A stretch of DNA of 64,000 bases, from NCBI GenBank assembly GCA_017591395.1, contig WEDG01004629.1, positions 186,001 through 250,000 on the forward strand, written 5' to 3'. Under the pieces are notes generated by a model. That model did no database searches, was not told the DNA's origin, and was given only the letters and a program-made list of their open reading frames with translations. Each line of letters opens with the position of its first letter. The stretch's first letter is position 1. Made by a program: the position numbers and the translations under genes. Source of the stretch: Schistocephalus solidus (Eukaryota > Platyhelminthes > Cestoda > Diphyllobothriidea > Diphyllobothriidae). Below are positions 44,194 through 53,260 of the stretch, in pieces.

Positions 44194-44196
<3 letters not shown>
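42961..44196. other. No gene recognised
   Basis: About 1.2 kb. The open frames at 43560-43775 (minus) and 43778-44101 (plus) have no motif I can assign. A weak tRNA-like stretch around 43120-43190 (AATTCGATCCCCG) is not enough to call a SINE. Confidence 0.3.

Positions 44197-44268
<72 letters not shown>
44197..44268. repeat. (AT)n microsatellite, 72 bp
   Basis: This is a perfect alternating AT tract. Open frames crossing it with alternating I/Y codons are artefacts. Confidence 0.95.
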
Positions 44269-44270
<2 letters not shown>

Positions 44271-44489
44271 TTTTTGGGTATACTAGACCTTACGTAAGAA
44301 TGGTGAGACAGAAGTCATCCCGGCAGCTACTGAAACGCGAACCGTTTGAAGAGGTTGCTCAGCTGCAGCCTCAGACACAGAACGGAAGACACTTAGTGAT
44401 GACGAAATGTCATTTGCTGGACGTGTAAACTCATTTATAGTGTAGTTTTAATAAGAGCTTTCTTATACCGGCGGGTTATTTTGACGTTC

Positions 44490-44675
44490 TCTCACATCTG
44501 CGGTCTTCTTGACTCTGTCTTGACATCGGCCGCAGGTGGGGAGTAGAACAGAGAGTGAGGTAGATGTATCGTAAGACTGCTTTCACTATAATCCAGCTCA
44601 AGTCACCGTCCCTGCACCACCATGCTGTGGTCCGGTGGTAAACATCGTCGAAACTACGATGGTAGAACTGTCGGG
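44490..44675 (+). repeat. Solitary RTE 3' end
   Basis: TGCGGTCTTCTTGACTCTGT, CTTGACATCGGCCGCAGG, AAGTCACCGTCCCTGCACCA and TCGTCGAAACTACGATGG reproduce the terminal ~185 bp of the RTE family, as at 21325-21515. No upstream RTE sequence is present. Confidence 0.8.
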
Positions 44676-45939
44676 CTCAGTTTATCGGTGAGAATCTAAA
44701 GATTCCTCCGAAAATTGAAAGAAAAAAAATAGGAAAAAAGCTTTCTAGCGAACGGATCCTTTAATTTCACAAGCTCACCTTTTTATTAGAATGTTAGCAT
44801 CCTTTGAACTGTCACGTTGACGTAGTTTGTACGTCGGTTCCTCTCGACAACTTAGAAAATTAGGTTATGAGGAGGACATTTCCTTAGTTCTAACCAGACC
44901 AGTTTCACAAGGACAACAATGGTCAACGTTTCGTTTAAAAATGTTTTAAGGTAGACAGAGCACGAGTGGACATGGTAAAAGTAAAGAAAATTAGAGATAC
45001 TATTATTTATGGAACTCCGAAGCAAACTAATGTTATGCACTTAAATGCCTCCAACCGTAATTCTCCTCTCTGGTTTGTTTTGCAATTCGAGCTTAGAAGT
45101 GTAGTAAATATTTGGGGGACCGAGTAGATTGAATCAGGCAACGAAACTATTTTGTACGTGAAGAAGCTTAGTGTGGTTAATTAAAAAATTTTCCTTCGTG
45201 TCGACACCTCTCCCTCAAAGCCTTGAAGGAAAAGGGGCTTAGGTTCGTGTGAAGTAAATAAACAGCTAAAAGTAATTAGGCTGCTCAAAAGAGGAAAAAC
45301 GAGTTTTTGTGACAGCAAGGGGAAAAATCGCGGTACGAAATCTTCAGGGCTCTAGAGGACAATATGCACACAAACAAATATAATGCTTTCGAAAATATTC
45401 ATTAAACGGGGCTTGCTTGTACGATCCGAAAACCTATCAACATATCTTTACATGGATATTTGGACTCGCAACACTAGTTCCGGTTGACAAAGATAGTCCT
45501 TCATCAAATTCTGCTGCAAAAAGAGCATTTTATATCCTTTCGAAAGCAGCATAATAGCGAAGAAGTAATTAGCAGGGAAACTATCTCGTCAGTTACTCAT
45601 GTTTCCGAGGACTGGGCACTTTAGATGCACTGGGCCGTTTTGCGTGCAGAAGGAGGCCCATTTCGTGAGTTCTGTTAAACATTGGACTGCTGTTTGCGGA
45701 AAGGATGCCTGAAATTGACAGCCTGCTCTTTGGCGGACGTTTAAGGGCGATCTACCAATCACAGTGCTATATTTCCTGTGAATGGGCGTGATCTGAAGGA
45801 TACGCGGCAAAGAGAGCAGTATTTGGCTGAAAAAGGCAGCCAATGCAAATTTTGCGTGCTATTTTATTCCCCTCAAACGGTGTTAACAGCATAATCGTAG
45901 TTCAAGTAACCAAACAAAGGAGAAAATAAAATCTGAATG
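44676..45939. other. No gene recognised
   Basis: About 1.3 kb. The longest open frame (45589-45843, minus, 84 codons) has no recognised motif. Confidence 0.3.
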
Positions 45940-46045
45940 TAACGAGGCCACCTGATGTACAATTTCGAAAATGTCCATGTCAATGGGAGGTACCAAAAAG
46001 ATGACAGCTCAATTTCGAAAGCCCACTAGAGAGATCTTTTAGTAA
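45940..46045 (+). repeat. Repeat X, copy 3 (right part only)
   Basis: ACGAGGCCACCTGATGTAC, ATTTCGAAAATGTCCATGTC and CAGCTCAATTTCGAAAGCCC match the right end of repeat X in copies 1 and 5. The left two thirds are missing. Confidence 0.5.
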
Positions 46046-46071
46046 GGATATTGGGTAAGGATGCCTTGTAT

Positions 46072-46436
46072 GACCGCCTAAAAAGGACACGGGATAGGGA
46101 AATCCTACAATGCATGTGGCCTTGCGCTAAATTCCAAGAAAATTATGTTTAGGATTAAGATGAGGTTTAGAGTAAAGTTTAGGGTTAGGTTTAAGTTGGG
46201 GGTTAAAGTCAGAGTGAGGGTTAGGGTCATGATAAAGCTAAGGATTAAGGTTATCATCGTGTTAACGGTAGGGTTTAGGTTTAGGGTACGAATAGGGTTA
46301 AGATTAGAGTGACAGTTTAGTTTTCTGTTAGAGTACCTGGTAGCATTAAGACACGGGTATATCTAGCCTTCCTGAAATTTACCGTAAGGTCACCTATTTT
46401 AAGCGATTCCTTTTCCCATGTCCTGTTAAGGCGGCC
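46072..46436. mobile_element. TIR element with telomere-like core, copy M3
   Basis: This is the best copy, 365 bp. The left end GACCGCCTAAAAAGGACACG pairs with the reverse complement of the right end GGCCGCCTTAACAGGACATG, and subterminal blocks (GCGCTAAATTCCAAGAAAAT against CGGTAAATTTCAGGAAGG) extend the inverted repeat to about 60-65 bp with gaps. The interior, 46140-46320, is a degenerate TTAGGG array (GTTTAGGGTTAGGTTT, GAGGGTTAGGGTCAT, GGTAGGGTTTAGGTTTAGGG, AATAGGGTTAAGATTAG). It has no open frame. I infer a non-autonomous DNA transposon (MITE). Target-site duplications are not obvious. Confidence 0.65.
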
Positions 46437-46589
46437 ATAAAAGGCACCCCAACCGACTGCTCACTTTTCTGCTCGCCAAATATGTCGCTGAATTGAGGTA
46501 ACATCGGGTCACTTCGAGTCTCTTTGTCATATGATCCGAGGCTTACGGAACAGGCGACATTTTAAGTCCAGTCCCCATAGTCCGTCAGC

Positions 46590-46800
46590 TCAACCTTCGC
46601 GAATTATAATGCCCACCGTGTGCCCCAGAGCTTGATAGGCGCAGAAAATGACCTTGTGCCTGAATTAATTCATAAAGAAAGCAGACTTGCGCCGCATCTA
46701 CCACACTCTTTCATCCCTCGCCCTCCTGGGCGGGTGACAAGGCAGAATGGTCGGATATGAGATCGGGCGCAGTGTTTGACATAACTGATCAGCCCGTGTT
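46590..46800 (-). repeat. Decayed RTE 3' end
   Basis: The plus strand GCCCACCGTGTGCCCCAGAG, GACTTGCGCCGCATCTACCA and CCTGGGCGGGTGACAAGGCA is a diverged reverse complement of the RTE terminal region. Confidence 0.55.
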
Positions 46801-47094
46801 CGTCTGCCACCTACGACCCGGTAGAACACCAGGTTTCCATTAAAACGTGTGGGTAACTGGGATCTCACATGTGGCAGGGGGTCATAGGGTAGGCAGCAGG
46901 AAGCAGGACTTCCGGATGTGGGGACGCACACCGGATACCCTACCTGGTCAAGCCCGCTGGTCGAGGTGGGTACCGGGGTATGGCTGCTAGACAAGTCAAA
47001 TTTTTGGTAGCCACAGAGGACATTTTAGTTTCAGTTAAGGCCTTTCCGTTCACTCCCCCCTACGCCTCCCCTAATTGTTACATTTAGGGCTACC

Positions 47095-47225
47095 ATTCGT
47101 CTTAAGTATTGGGTTAGAGGTTAGTGTTAGGGATTGTGGTTAGGGATAGACGTTAGAAATAGGTCTATGACTAAAGTCAAGCATTAGGGTTTGGACATAG
47201 TTGGAGTGTTAGCATTAGGCTATAA
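47095..47225 (+). repeat. Degenerate TTAGGG-like array without clear TIRs
   Basis: TATTGGGTTAGAGGTTAGTG, TTAGGGATTGTGGTTAGGG and GCATTAGGGTTTGG are telomere-like words of the same kind as in M1-M3. I could not find the element ends around it. It may be an eroded fourth copy. Confidence 0.45.
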
Positions 47226-47628
47226 GTGTTGTCAACTTCAATTATCTCTCAATTATCTCTTCAGTCGCGGCCACAACGGGAGTCGAATTTAACGATACAT
47301 TCTTAATACTTTCTCCTTCAATGTGATTGGTCATCATGGACTGGGTTTCAGTTTGCCTGGAATAGCGAACTTATGCTCTCGATTTTCATTTTCTCGCCCG
47401 TTTAAAGACTTTAATTTGCAATATTTCAGCTCGCCCGTTCGCGTGTTTCGGTTCTTTTTGCGTATTTAAACACGCTAATGGTGTTAATGCACTTTTTATA
47501 ATGTTTCCTCTCGAAAGCAGCTGAACCAGTTTTATTCGGGTATTTTGCCGCATTGCGAGTCGCTCACAGTGGAAGAGCCTCTCTTTACTTACGCAATGAC
47601 CGATTGCGTGGAAAAATTCTGAAGTACC

Positions 47629-48510
47629 ATGGGAAATATCCTCCGTTAGCTTACCAGTCGTTCTGAGGAAATCAAAGGCAATATCGACATCATTGTGGAC
47701 TTCGAAAATTTTCAGCCGTTTGAAGAGGAATATGATCTATGGCCTAAACTAAACGAAGAAAAACTTGCATTAGGATGATGTTCTACGCCATATTCAAAAA
47801 TATCCTGAAGCAGTAACAGAGATTCGCACTGATATTGGGAGGTACTCTGATGCAAATGCATAACTTCAGACCTGGAAAACCCTCTACCCACTTGTTCACC
47901 GATTGCATTTTTGCACATTTTTTAGCGCAGACCACCCCTAGCCTCCGTCACGCCCTCAACTCTGATGAACTAACGGTTTTGGAACACATTTAATCTCAAC
48001 AGGGCCTGTTCAGGCAGTTTGCCGAAACCCTGGACTTCATCATGAAGTTCAACGACTTAAAATAATTGAACCTTCACTCTACCAGGTCTCGGATGATGGC
48101 TATCTAAGACAGGATGATGATCTCACTGATGAGTACTGAAGAACAGTGTCTCTCTTCTGCTCCGAGGTAATCCCAATGCTCAAGTTGGTGGATCCTCGAT
48201 AACCTGTGGTGTCACTTCTGGATGCCTCGCCGCCTACTTTCGAAGCACTGCCTCCGTAACCGCGTTACAAAGGCTGACCCTCTGATGCTGTGATTGCGCG
48301 ACATGGCCGATGTTTATCATTGTCTATGATCATGTAGATCCGTCTGGTGTGCTTTGCAAGACCGCCAAACTTGATGCGAAGAGCTGCGTACGAATTCTAT
48401 AGAAGCAGAATCCGAAGAGTGTCGAATTCTTGCTCAACGTCCTCAAGTACTCAAACTTGCAGTTCAACGACGAACTAACGCCAAGGGTAATCAGACATCT
48501 CTTTGAGTCA
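47629..48510 (+). pseudogene. Processed pseudogene of CYRI/FAM49 (Rac1-interactor) family
   Basis: Intronless plus-strand remnants follow the CYRI/FAM49 protein in order. The start is MGNILR at 47629. Then come VDFENFQPFEEEYDLWPKLN, in a shifted frame LRHIQKYPEAVTEIRTDIGR and TWKTLYPLVHRL (about 47775-47915), GLFRQFAETLDFIMKFNDLK (about 48005-48062), and near the end YHCLYDHVDPSGVLCKTAKL, NPKSVEFLLNVLKYSNLQFN and TPRVIRHLF (to about 48510). Functional CYRI proteins (about 320 residues) bind active Rac1 and restrain the SCAR/WAVE complex at the plasma membrane. Here several stops and frameshifts break the gene. Full-length span without introns (about 880 bp) indicates reverse transcription of an mRNA by a resident LINE; no poly(A) tail was evident. 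The MGN start would be a myristoylation context, as in the family. Confidence 0.85.
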
Positions 48511-49089
48511 CGCCCGCACTCACTAGCTTTTATTCCGTATCCCCAATTCTCATTGACCCTATGCGACCAGTCGTATTTCTTCTGTATACACACCTGCACT
48601 TGCAAGAGGTGGCATGTCGGTGTCCTCTCCTTCCCACTTTTTATAAAATGAAGTTTTTTTTTCAAAAACCATCTTGCCCTAGCCGATTCCTCCACTGACA
48701 AAACTTTCTCTCTTTGAAAGTATGCAGTACACGTGTCCACTCTCCCAATCCATTGGTTGAAAATTGAAGGCGACGAACACGTGTTTTCGGTAACTCATCA
48801 TCGGGACGGTACAATGACATGGATACTAAAAACATGAAAGAGTGACAGTTTATAAGTGTCTTATGGTTGATAATAACTGTCCCTACGCCGGTCGCATGGC
48901 GAGGACAGTGGTTCGAGGTCACTGGGACTGGGGGAAAGGGTAGACAAGGTAGGCTGTGAGCAATGTTCAGGGGTAGACTGCAGGCAATGAATAGCACTGT
49001 CCAGGACGCGGGTGAACGACTGTCGTCAGGGGGCGGGGACAGCGTATGGACACCACGTGAAGTGGTGGTTGGCCACGGAAGAGACAGCG
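48511..49089. other. No gene recognised
   Basis: This is sequence downstream of the CYRI pseudogene, with no poly(A), motif or repeat partner seen. An antisense frame (48330-48740, minus) partly overlaps the pseudogene and is a shadow. Confidence 0.35.
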
Positions 49090-49690
49090 CCTGTACGAGC
49101 GTCTTCTAACAGCACAGGGTTGGGTTTGTTAGCTGTATAGCCACTGCCTCGGCTGTTACTAGCACCCGTTGGCGTAGGCCTTTCGAGAAGTTGGTTGCTG
49201 AACGGTAAACAACCTCAAAGGCTTCTTTGGGATCAACGCGGTGGTTATTATCAACTTGGTGGGTGAGATTAGAACTCCATATTGATCTAGCTTTACCTTT
49301 ACCTTACCAGGCAGGTATGTGTTCACGTATCCTCTTTTCCAGGTGCCCCATTGTACGGAATGAATGAGAAGATAGACATAGAGGTAGCCTTCAACGGGAG
49401 TGTTACCTCTCACACCTAGGAGTGGAGAGTTCGTAAAGGATACCCGTCAGTTCGCCGCGGGGAACGCGCTCGTAATGGCTGTCTTCAGACGTCGTCTTAC
49501 TATTTCGCTTGTTGCATCCCCTAGGAAGGGCAGTCTTATGAACACGTCCTTCTTTTCTGCAGTTAAGGTGATAGGATTTGTTACGCGCTCCCTAATTTTC
49601 GGAGAATGAATTTTTCTGGGTATCCATTTTCACGCAGTGTGTCCTGCACCTGCTGGCGCTCCGCTTCAACCGTTTCAGGAAATTATCAAT
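49090..49690 (-). pseudogene. Penelope-like element fragment (RT-endonuclease connector and C-terminus)
   Basis: On minus from 49690 the pieces read VEAERQQVQDTLRENGYPEK, RERVTNPITLTAEKKDVFIR, LPFLGDATSEIVRRRL and ITSAFPAAN, then NSPLLGVR, then (49159-49413) a region where the GIY-YIG core should lie but is poorly preserved, and in another frame DNNHRVDPKEAFEVVYRSAT, LRQRVLVTAEAVAIQLTNPT and LC. The order NGYP..F, KK.V...LPF.GD, FPAANL, then EA.AI....P.LC matches a second type of flatworm Penelope-like protein, by memory. It is broken by frameshifts. Its upstream side is cut by repeat X at 49690. Confidence 0.6.
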
Positions 49691-50075
49691 TGTCAATGAG
49701 GGACTTTTGAAATTGCGCTTCCAATTTTTCTTCTCTGTATTGGCACAGTTAATTTCAGTTGCCCTATTCCGACCATTATATACCGATGTCTAATCCTCTT
49801 TGTTTATTCTAACTACAATAAGGAGGTCATAAGTGCACGACGCTAGCACCGATTTGAAGTAAGTCAAATTTGACCTACATTTTGAGCGTCATTCAAGAAC
49901 CATTCTTCGTGATGGCAATAGTTGCAGTTTTCGACTATTCGTTTGTGATCTTCCGGTGTTATGTGGCTTGTGTACCCAATCTTATTCACGGTGACCGGGG
50001 GACTCTTTTTGCTGAAAATTTTGGAAATATACTTTCAAATAAAATGGACCTGCTCTCTCATTTCGGCTTGATTTA
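49690..50075 (-). repeat. Repeat X, copy 4 (full length)
   Basis: On minus: GAGAGAGCAGG, TTTATTTGAAAGTATATTTC, CAAAATTTTCAGCAAAAAGA, CACATAACACCGGAAGATCA, then ATCGGTATATAATGGTCGGA and GCGCAATTTCAAAAGTCCC. It is colinear with copy 5 at 58074 over about 385 bp and close to it in the left half. It abuts the broken Penelope fragment. Confidence 0.7.
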
Positions 50076-50949
50076 TTCCTCATAAAATTCATATCGCTGT
50101 CATTCTCGTAGTACAAGAGTCTTTGACTTCCGTTTTCTGAATGGAGCCGCATATCTGATCCTCGTCAGCCGGGCATGGAAGTTCGCAATGCGAGTGAATA
50201 AGCTACTCTTCGAAGAAGAATGACGTGAAGTCACATAAGAGTGTAATACAGCTATTTGGCCTGATTGTGTAATAGCAAAAGGGTGTACCCTGTCTGGTTT
50301 GGTATATTGCCAACAGACCACAGCAAGTGAGTCAGACATCCTTATTCCCACCCCATTGTCATTGTCAGTAACACTTCTCGGGGAATGATGGGAAGGGGCG
50401 CTCCAAACTCAGAAAGCTTTTGACGCCCCTTAGAGGCAGTTTATTACACGTCTGCTGCCTTTTGGTCTTCACGTATTTAGCACCCGTTCCCCTCAACCCC
50501 AATGACTAAGTATGAGTCAGTCTGGGGGACTAACCTCTAGGACTGTCATTAACTGAATCCACTTGTGGACTGGTCCTCAGCCATCCTTGTGAAGTCAGAC
50601 CAACGCGTTTTCTTGACTTCTACGGACTGTCTACTCTCTCACTCTCTCCCTGCTTCTCAAATGACCCTTTTCTGTGGGGAATTGCCACTGTTTGAATAGC
50701 AAATCAGACCGACAAAGGGTGTGAGTAACGAAGACGGTGTGTTTTATCACCTTCATTGTCTGTGGCAGTGGTAGTCACTCCACATATGGAAGTTTATCAC
50801 ACTTTACCTGTGGCATGGAGGTGGTGGTGAAGACGCCCCATTTTATTGGTGTAAAACCGATGCACCTGCCCCGGAGTATATTCATAAATATGATCACTCA
50901 CTAGTAGACGCCTTGGCGAAAGTTCAAACCTTTTTGTAAATCTCCTATC
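50076..50949. other. No gene firmly recognised
   Basis: An open minus frame (50100-50351, 83 codons) has no clear motif. It could be upstream Penelope sequence split by repeat X, but I could not align it. Confidence 0.3.
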
Positions 50950-51740
50950 TGAGAGGGAGAGCCTGTCGGAACATTACACACATCCGTTTACCGCAAAGAA
51001 ACATAAGTGGAAGTAATTCTACACCACGAGAGCAACAGCTCAATTTTTCTCACAGGAGTGCCGTCAACATTCTGCTACATCGAGCAAAAACACATTGTTC
51101 TGACGAAGAAAGCTATCGAGCCGAACTCAATTACTTGTTTGATTTACTCTCCCAAAATAGTTACCCTAAGGATTTTGTGTGTCGATGCATGAAACAACCA
51201 GGGCTCAAAGAAAAAGAACTAGATAGCTCCTATCAGGTGCCCAAAACAAATACACGGCGAATCCTTACTTATAGTAGGAATGTGTCTGAACAAGTTGAAA
51301 GACACTTGCGGAAACACCAAATAAAAGTGGCGCACAAACCGATGACTACAGTACGTACTCAGCTTGAGCACCCTAAGTATAGGGTTGGCTATCTTGATAC
51401 AAAATAAGTCGTGTATAAGATCTCGTACGAGGCCTGCCATAGTGTATATTGTGGCCAAACGAAAAAAGCCGCCTCCACACGCATCCACGAACACCAACTA
51501 GCGGTCAAGAAACGCAACCATTTGTTCCAAGTGGCCATGCGCAGCCTTGATACAGGACAGACATTCGCCTGGGAAAAAATTCGCATCGTAGGAGTCTGCC
51601 CCTCCAAAAAAGGCCGAGAGTTTCTTGAGGTCATGCACTCCAACGAGTCGTGCATCAGTCGGCACATTGATTTAGATGCCGTGTACAAAAACCTCAGGGA
51701 AAAGTGGAAGAGACGAGAGCCAATGAAAATCGACTGATGC
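50950..51740 (+). pseudogene. Penelope-like element, end of RT and GIY-YIG endonuclease
   Basis: The plus sequence reads TSVYRKET (post-RT block) near 50980, then with frame changes LLSQNSYPKDFVCRCMKQ (51150), RILTYSRNVSEQVERHLRKH, IKVAHKPMTTVRTQLEHPK and a TAA at 51406-51408. The same frame then continues with VVYKISYEACHSVYCGQTKK (GIY-YIG-like pair VYK...VYCGQT), RIHEHQLAVKKRN (catalytic Arg and conserved His), SKKGREFLEVMHSNE (catalytic Glu) and a stop at 51737. GIY-YIG nucleases nick the insertion site for Penelope-like retroelements. The single in-frame TAA plus upstream frameshifts make this copy dead, though the nuclease domain (51409-51737) is uninterrupted. Confidence 0.8.
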
Positions 51741-51914
51741 ACACGGCAGCCGCTTATGGGCACATTCAAAAAACGGCCATTGATTTTTTAAGCACGTTTG
51801 ACATTTTAACGGTTTTTTTGTACATTTACTCAAGTCTGACGACAAACCGGGGAACCAGTGTCCAAAATATATCAATAATGTTTACCATTTTTCCAAAGAA
51901 ACTATTTGTCTTCT
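51741..51914. other. Short spacer
   Basis: This is probably the 3'UTR of the preceding Penelope element; no repeat partner was seen. Confidence 0.3.
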
Positions 51915-52100
51915 ATAAGGCTTCTTTTTATAGACAGAATGGCATTACTGCCAAAGACAAGGGAAACAGGAATGACCGTTTCTGGCTTATTAGCCGTCAT
52001 CGGCCAGTCCTACCCAACCCCAGGTGGTGCTCCAACCGAGGACGGAACCCGTGACCTGTTGATCCGAAGTCTAGTGCTCTAACCATTGAACAGCGGGTTC
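51915..52100 (-). repeat. tRNA-derived SINE copy (E)
   Basis: On minus from about 52100: ACCCGCTGTTCAATGGTTAG (A box), GGTCACGGGTTCCGTCCTCG (B box), GGAGCACCACCTGGGGTTGG, GTAGGACTGGCCGATGACGG, TTTCCCTTGTCTTTGGCAGT and AATGCCATTCTGTCTATA. This is the clearest body sequence of the family and serves here as the reference copy. The flank GAATATTAACAATGGTA (52105-52122) is shared with SINE B. Confidence 0.75.
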
Positions 52101-53044
52101 GTTTTGATCGGGAATATTAACAATGGTATATAGCCACTCACCGACCGTTTACAAGACTGATTGGTCCCTTCTTTGATCGCAAATGGAAAGCCCAGTGTGC
52201 AGAGGCTGGGGGCTTGGATTTTGCTGGTCAATGAGAATGAGGACGAAGCACTGTGTGAGTTAACTGCATGGAGCATGATGACGAGAATGAAGCCTGTGGT
52301 GCAGACTCACGTTCGATAAAAAACCGAAGACTCGATTGAGAAGGTAGATTGCAGTTTATTCGTCAATCCGGCTAGTGATTGAAAGTGTTGTCATGTATTC
52401 TGATGTTTGATTGCATGGTAAGTCCTGGATCTCTGAGCAGTTAAGAACATCCCTTTTCATTTGCGTGATCAGGCTAGACCCTGCCTACCTCTCATCGGTT
52501 AATTGACCTCACTTTCAGATCTGGTATCTGACGAAAAGCAGCGCTGACTCAGTTTCCAGGATGCGTGTCAGAAGGAGAAATAGAGGCGATCATGAGGACA
52601 GAAATTTCATTGGCCTGATATTTCGGATTCGTACTCAAACTCCTTGGCAGAGACGGGCACGCATGAAGGCTCATAAAGCGCGATCACCCAACGATTAACG
52701 CGAAGTCTGCTAATTGCATTAGGCATCTGGCTGCCTGGCAACGTCGGCCGATAAATGCGGCACTCCTTGGGCCTACATCACCACTATCTGCGAAAGTTTT
52801 GATGATGCGTTCGAGTAAGAATCCGAAACTTCAAACCAATTAGCTTCTTCTTCCAGCGTTTGCATCTTCCTCTGTAACTGCCGAGCGTGTCTTACTGAGT
52901 AGAAACCTCATCCACCATGCATCGGTACGAATCGCCTCTTGGATAAATGCCTATAAAACGGCCCTATTAGCAGCAATATGGCTCCCGATTTTAGCCTCAT
53001 TTGGTCCTCATTCCTCCCGGGAGCTTTTTACGACATGACAGTTC
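52101..53044. other. No gene recognised
   Basis: Apart from the first ~25 bp shared with the flank of SINE B, nothing was recognised. Confidence 0.3.
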
Positions 53045-53260
53045 GAGCATCGATTCCGACTGTGTCCCATGGCAGGATGGGCGTAAGCAGGGTAACTTGC
53101 GCATGATGTTGATAGAAGGTTTGCGAAGCATCTAACGCACTCTCTTCTTCCCTCGCTTACCTGTACCCGGCATCGTGACAGGGTGGTCAAGAAGACCGGA
53201 GGCGGGATCCAGGGGAAAGGTGACTGGCTTGGCGTGAGCCTGTGCCTGGGCATTTTATGG
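53045..53260 (-). repeat. Decayed RTE 3' end
   Basis: The plus strand AGCATCGATTCCGACTGTG, GTAACTTGCGCATGATG, CATCTAACGCACTCTCTTCT and GTCAAGAAGACCGGAGGCGG is a diverged reverse complement of the RTE 3' terminus. Confidence 0.65.
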
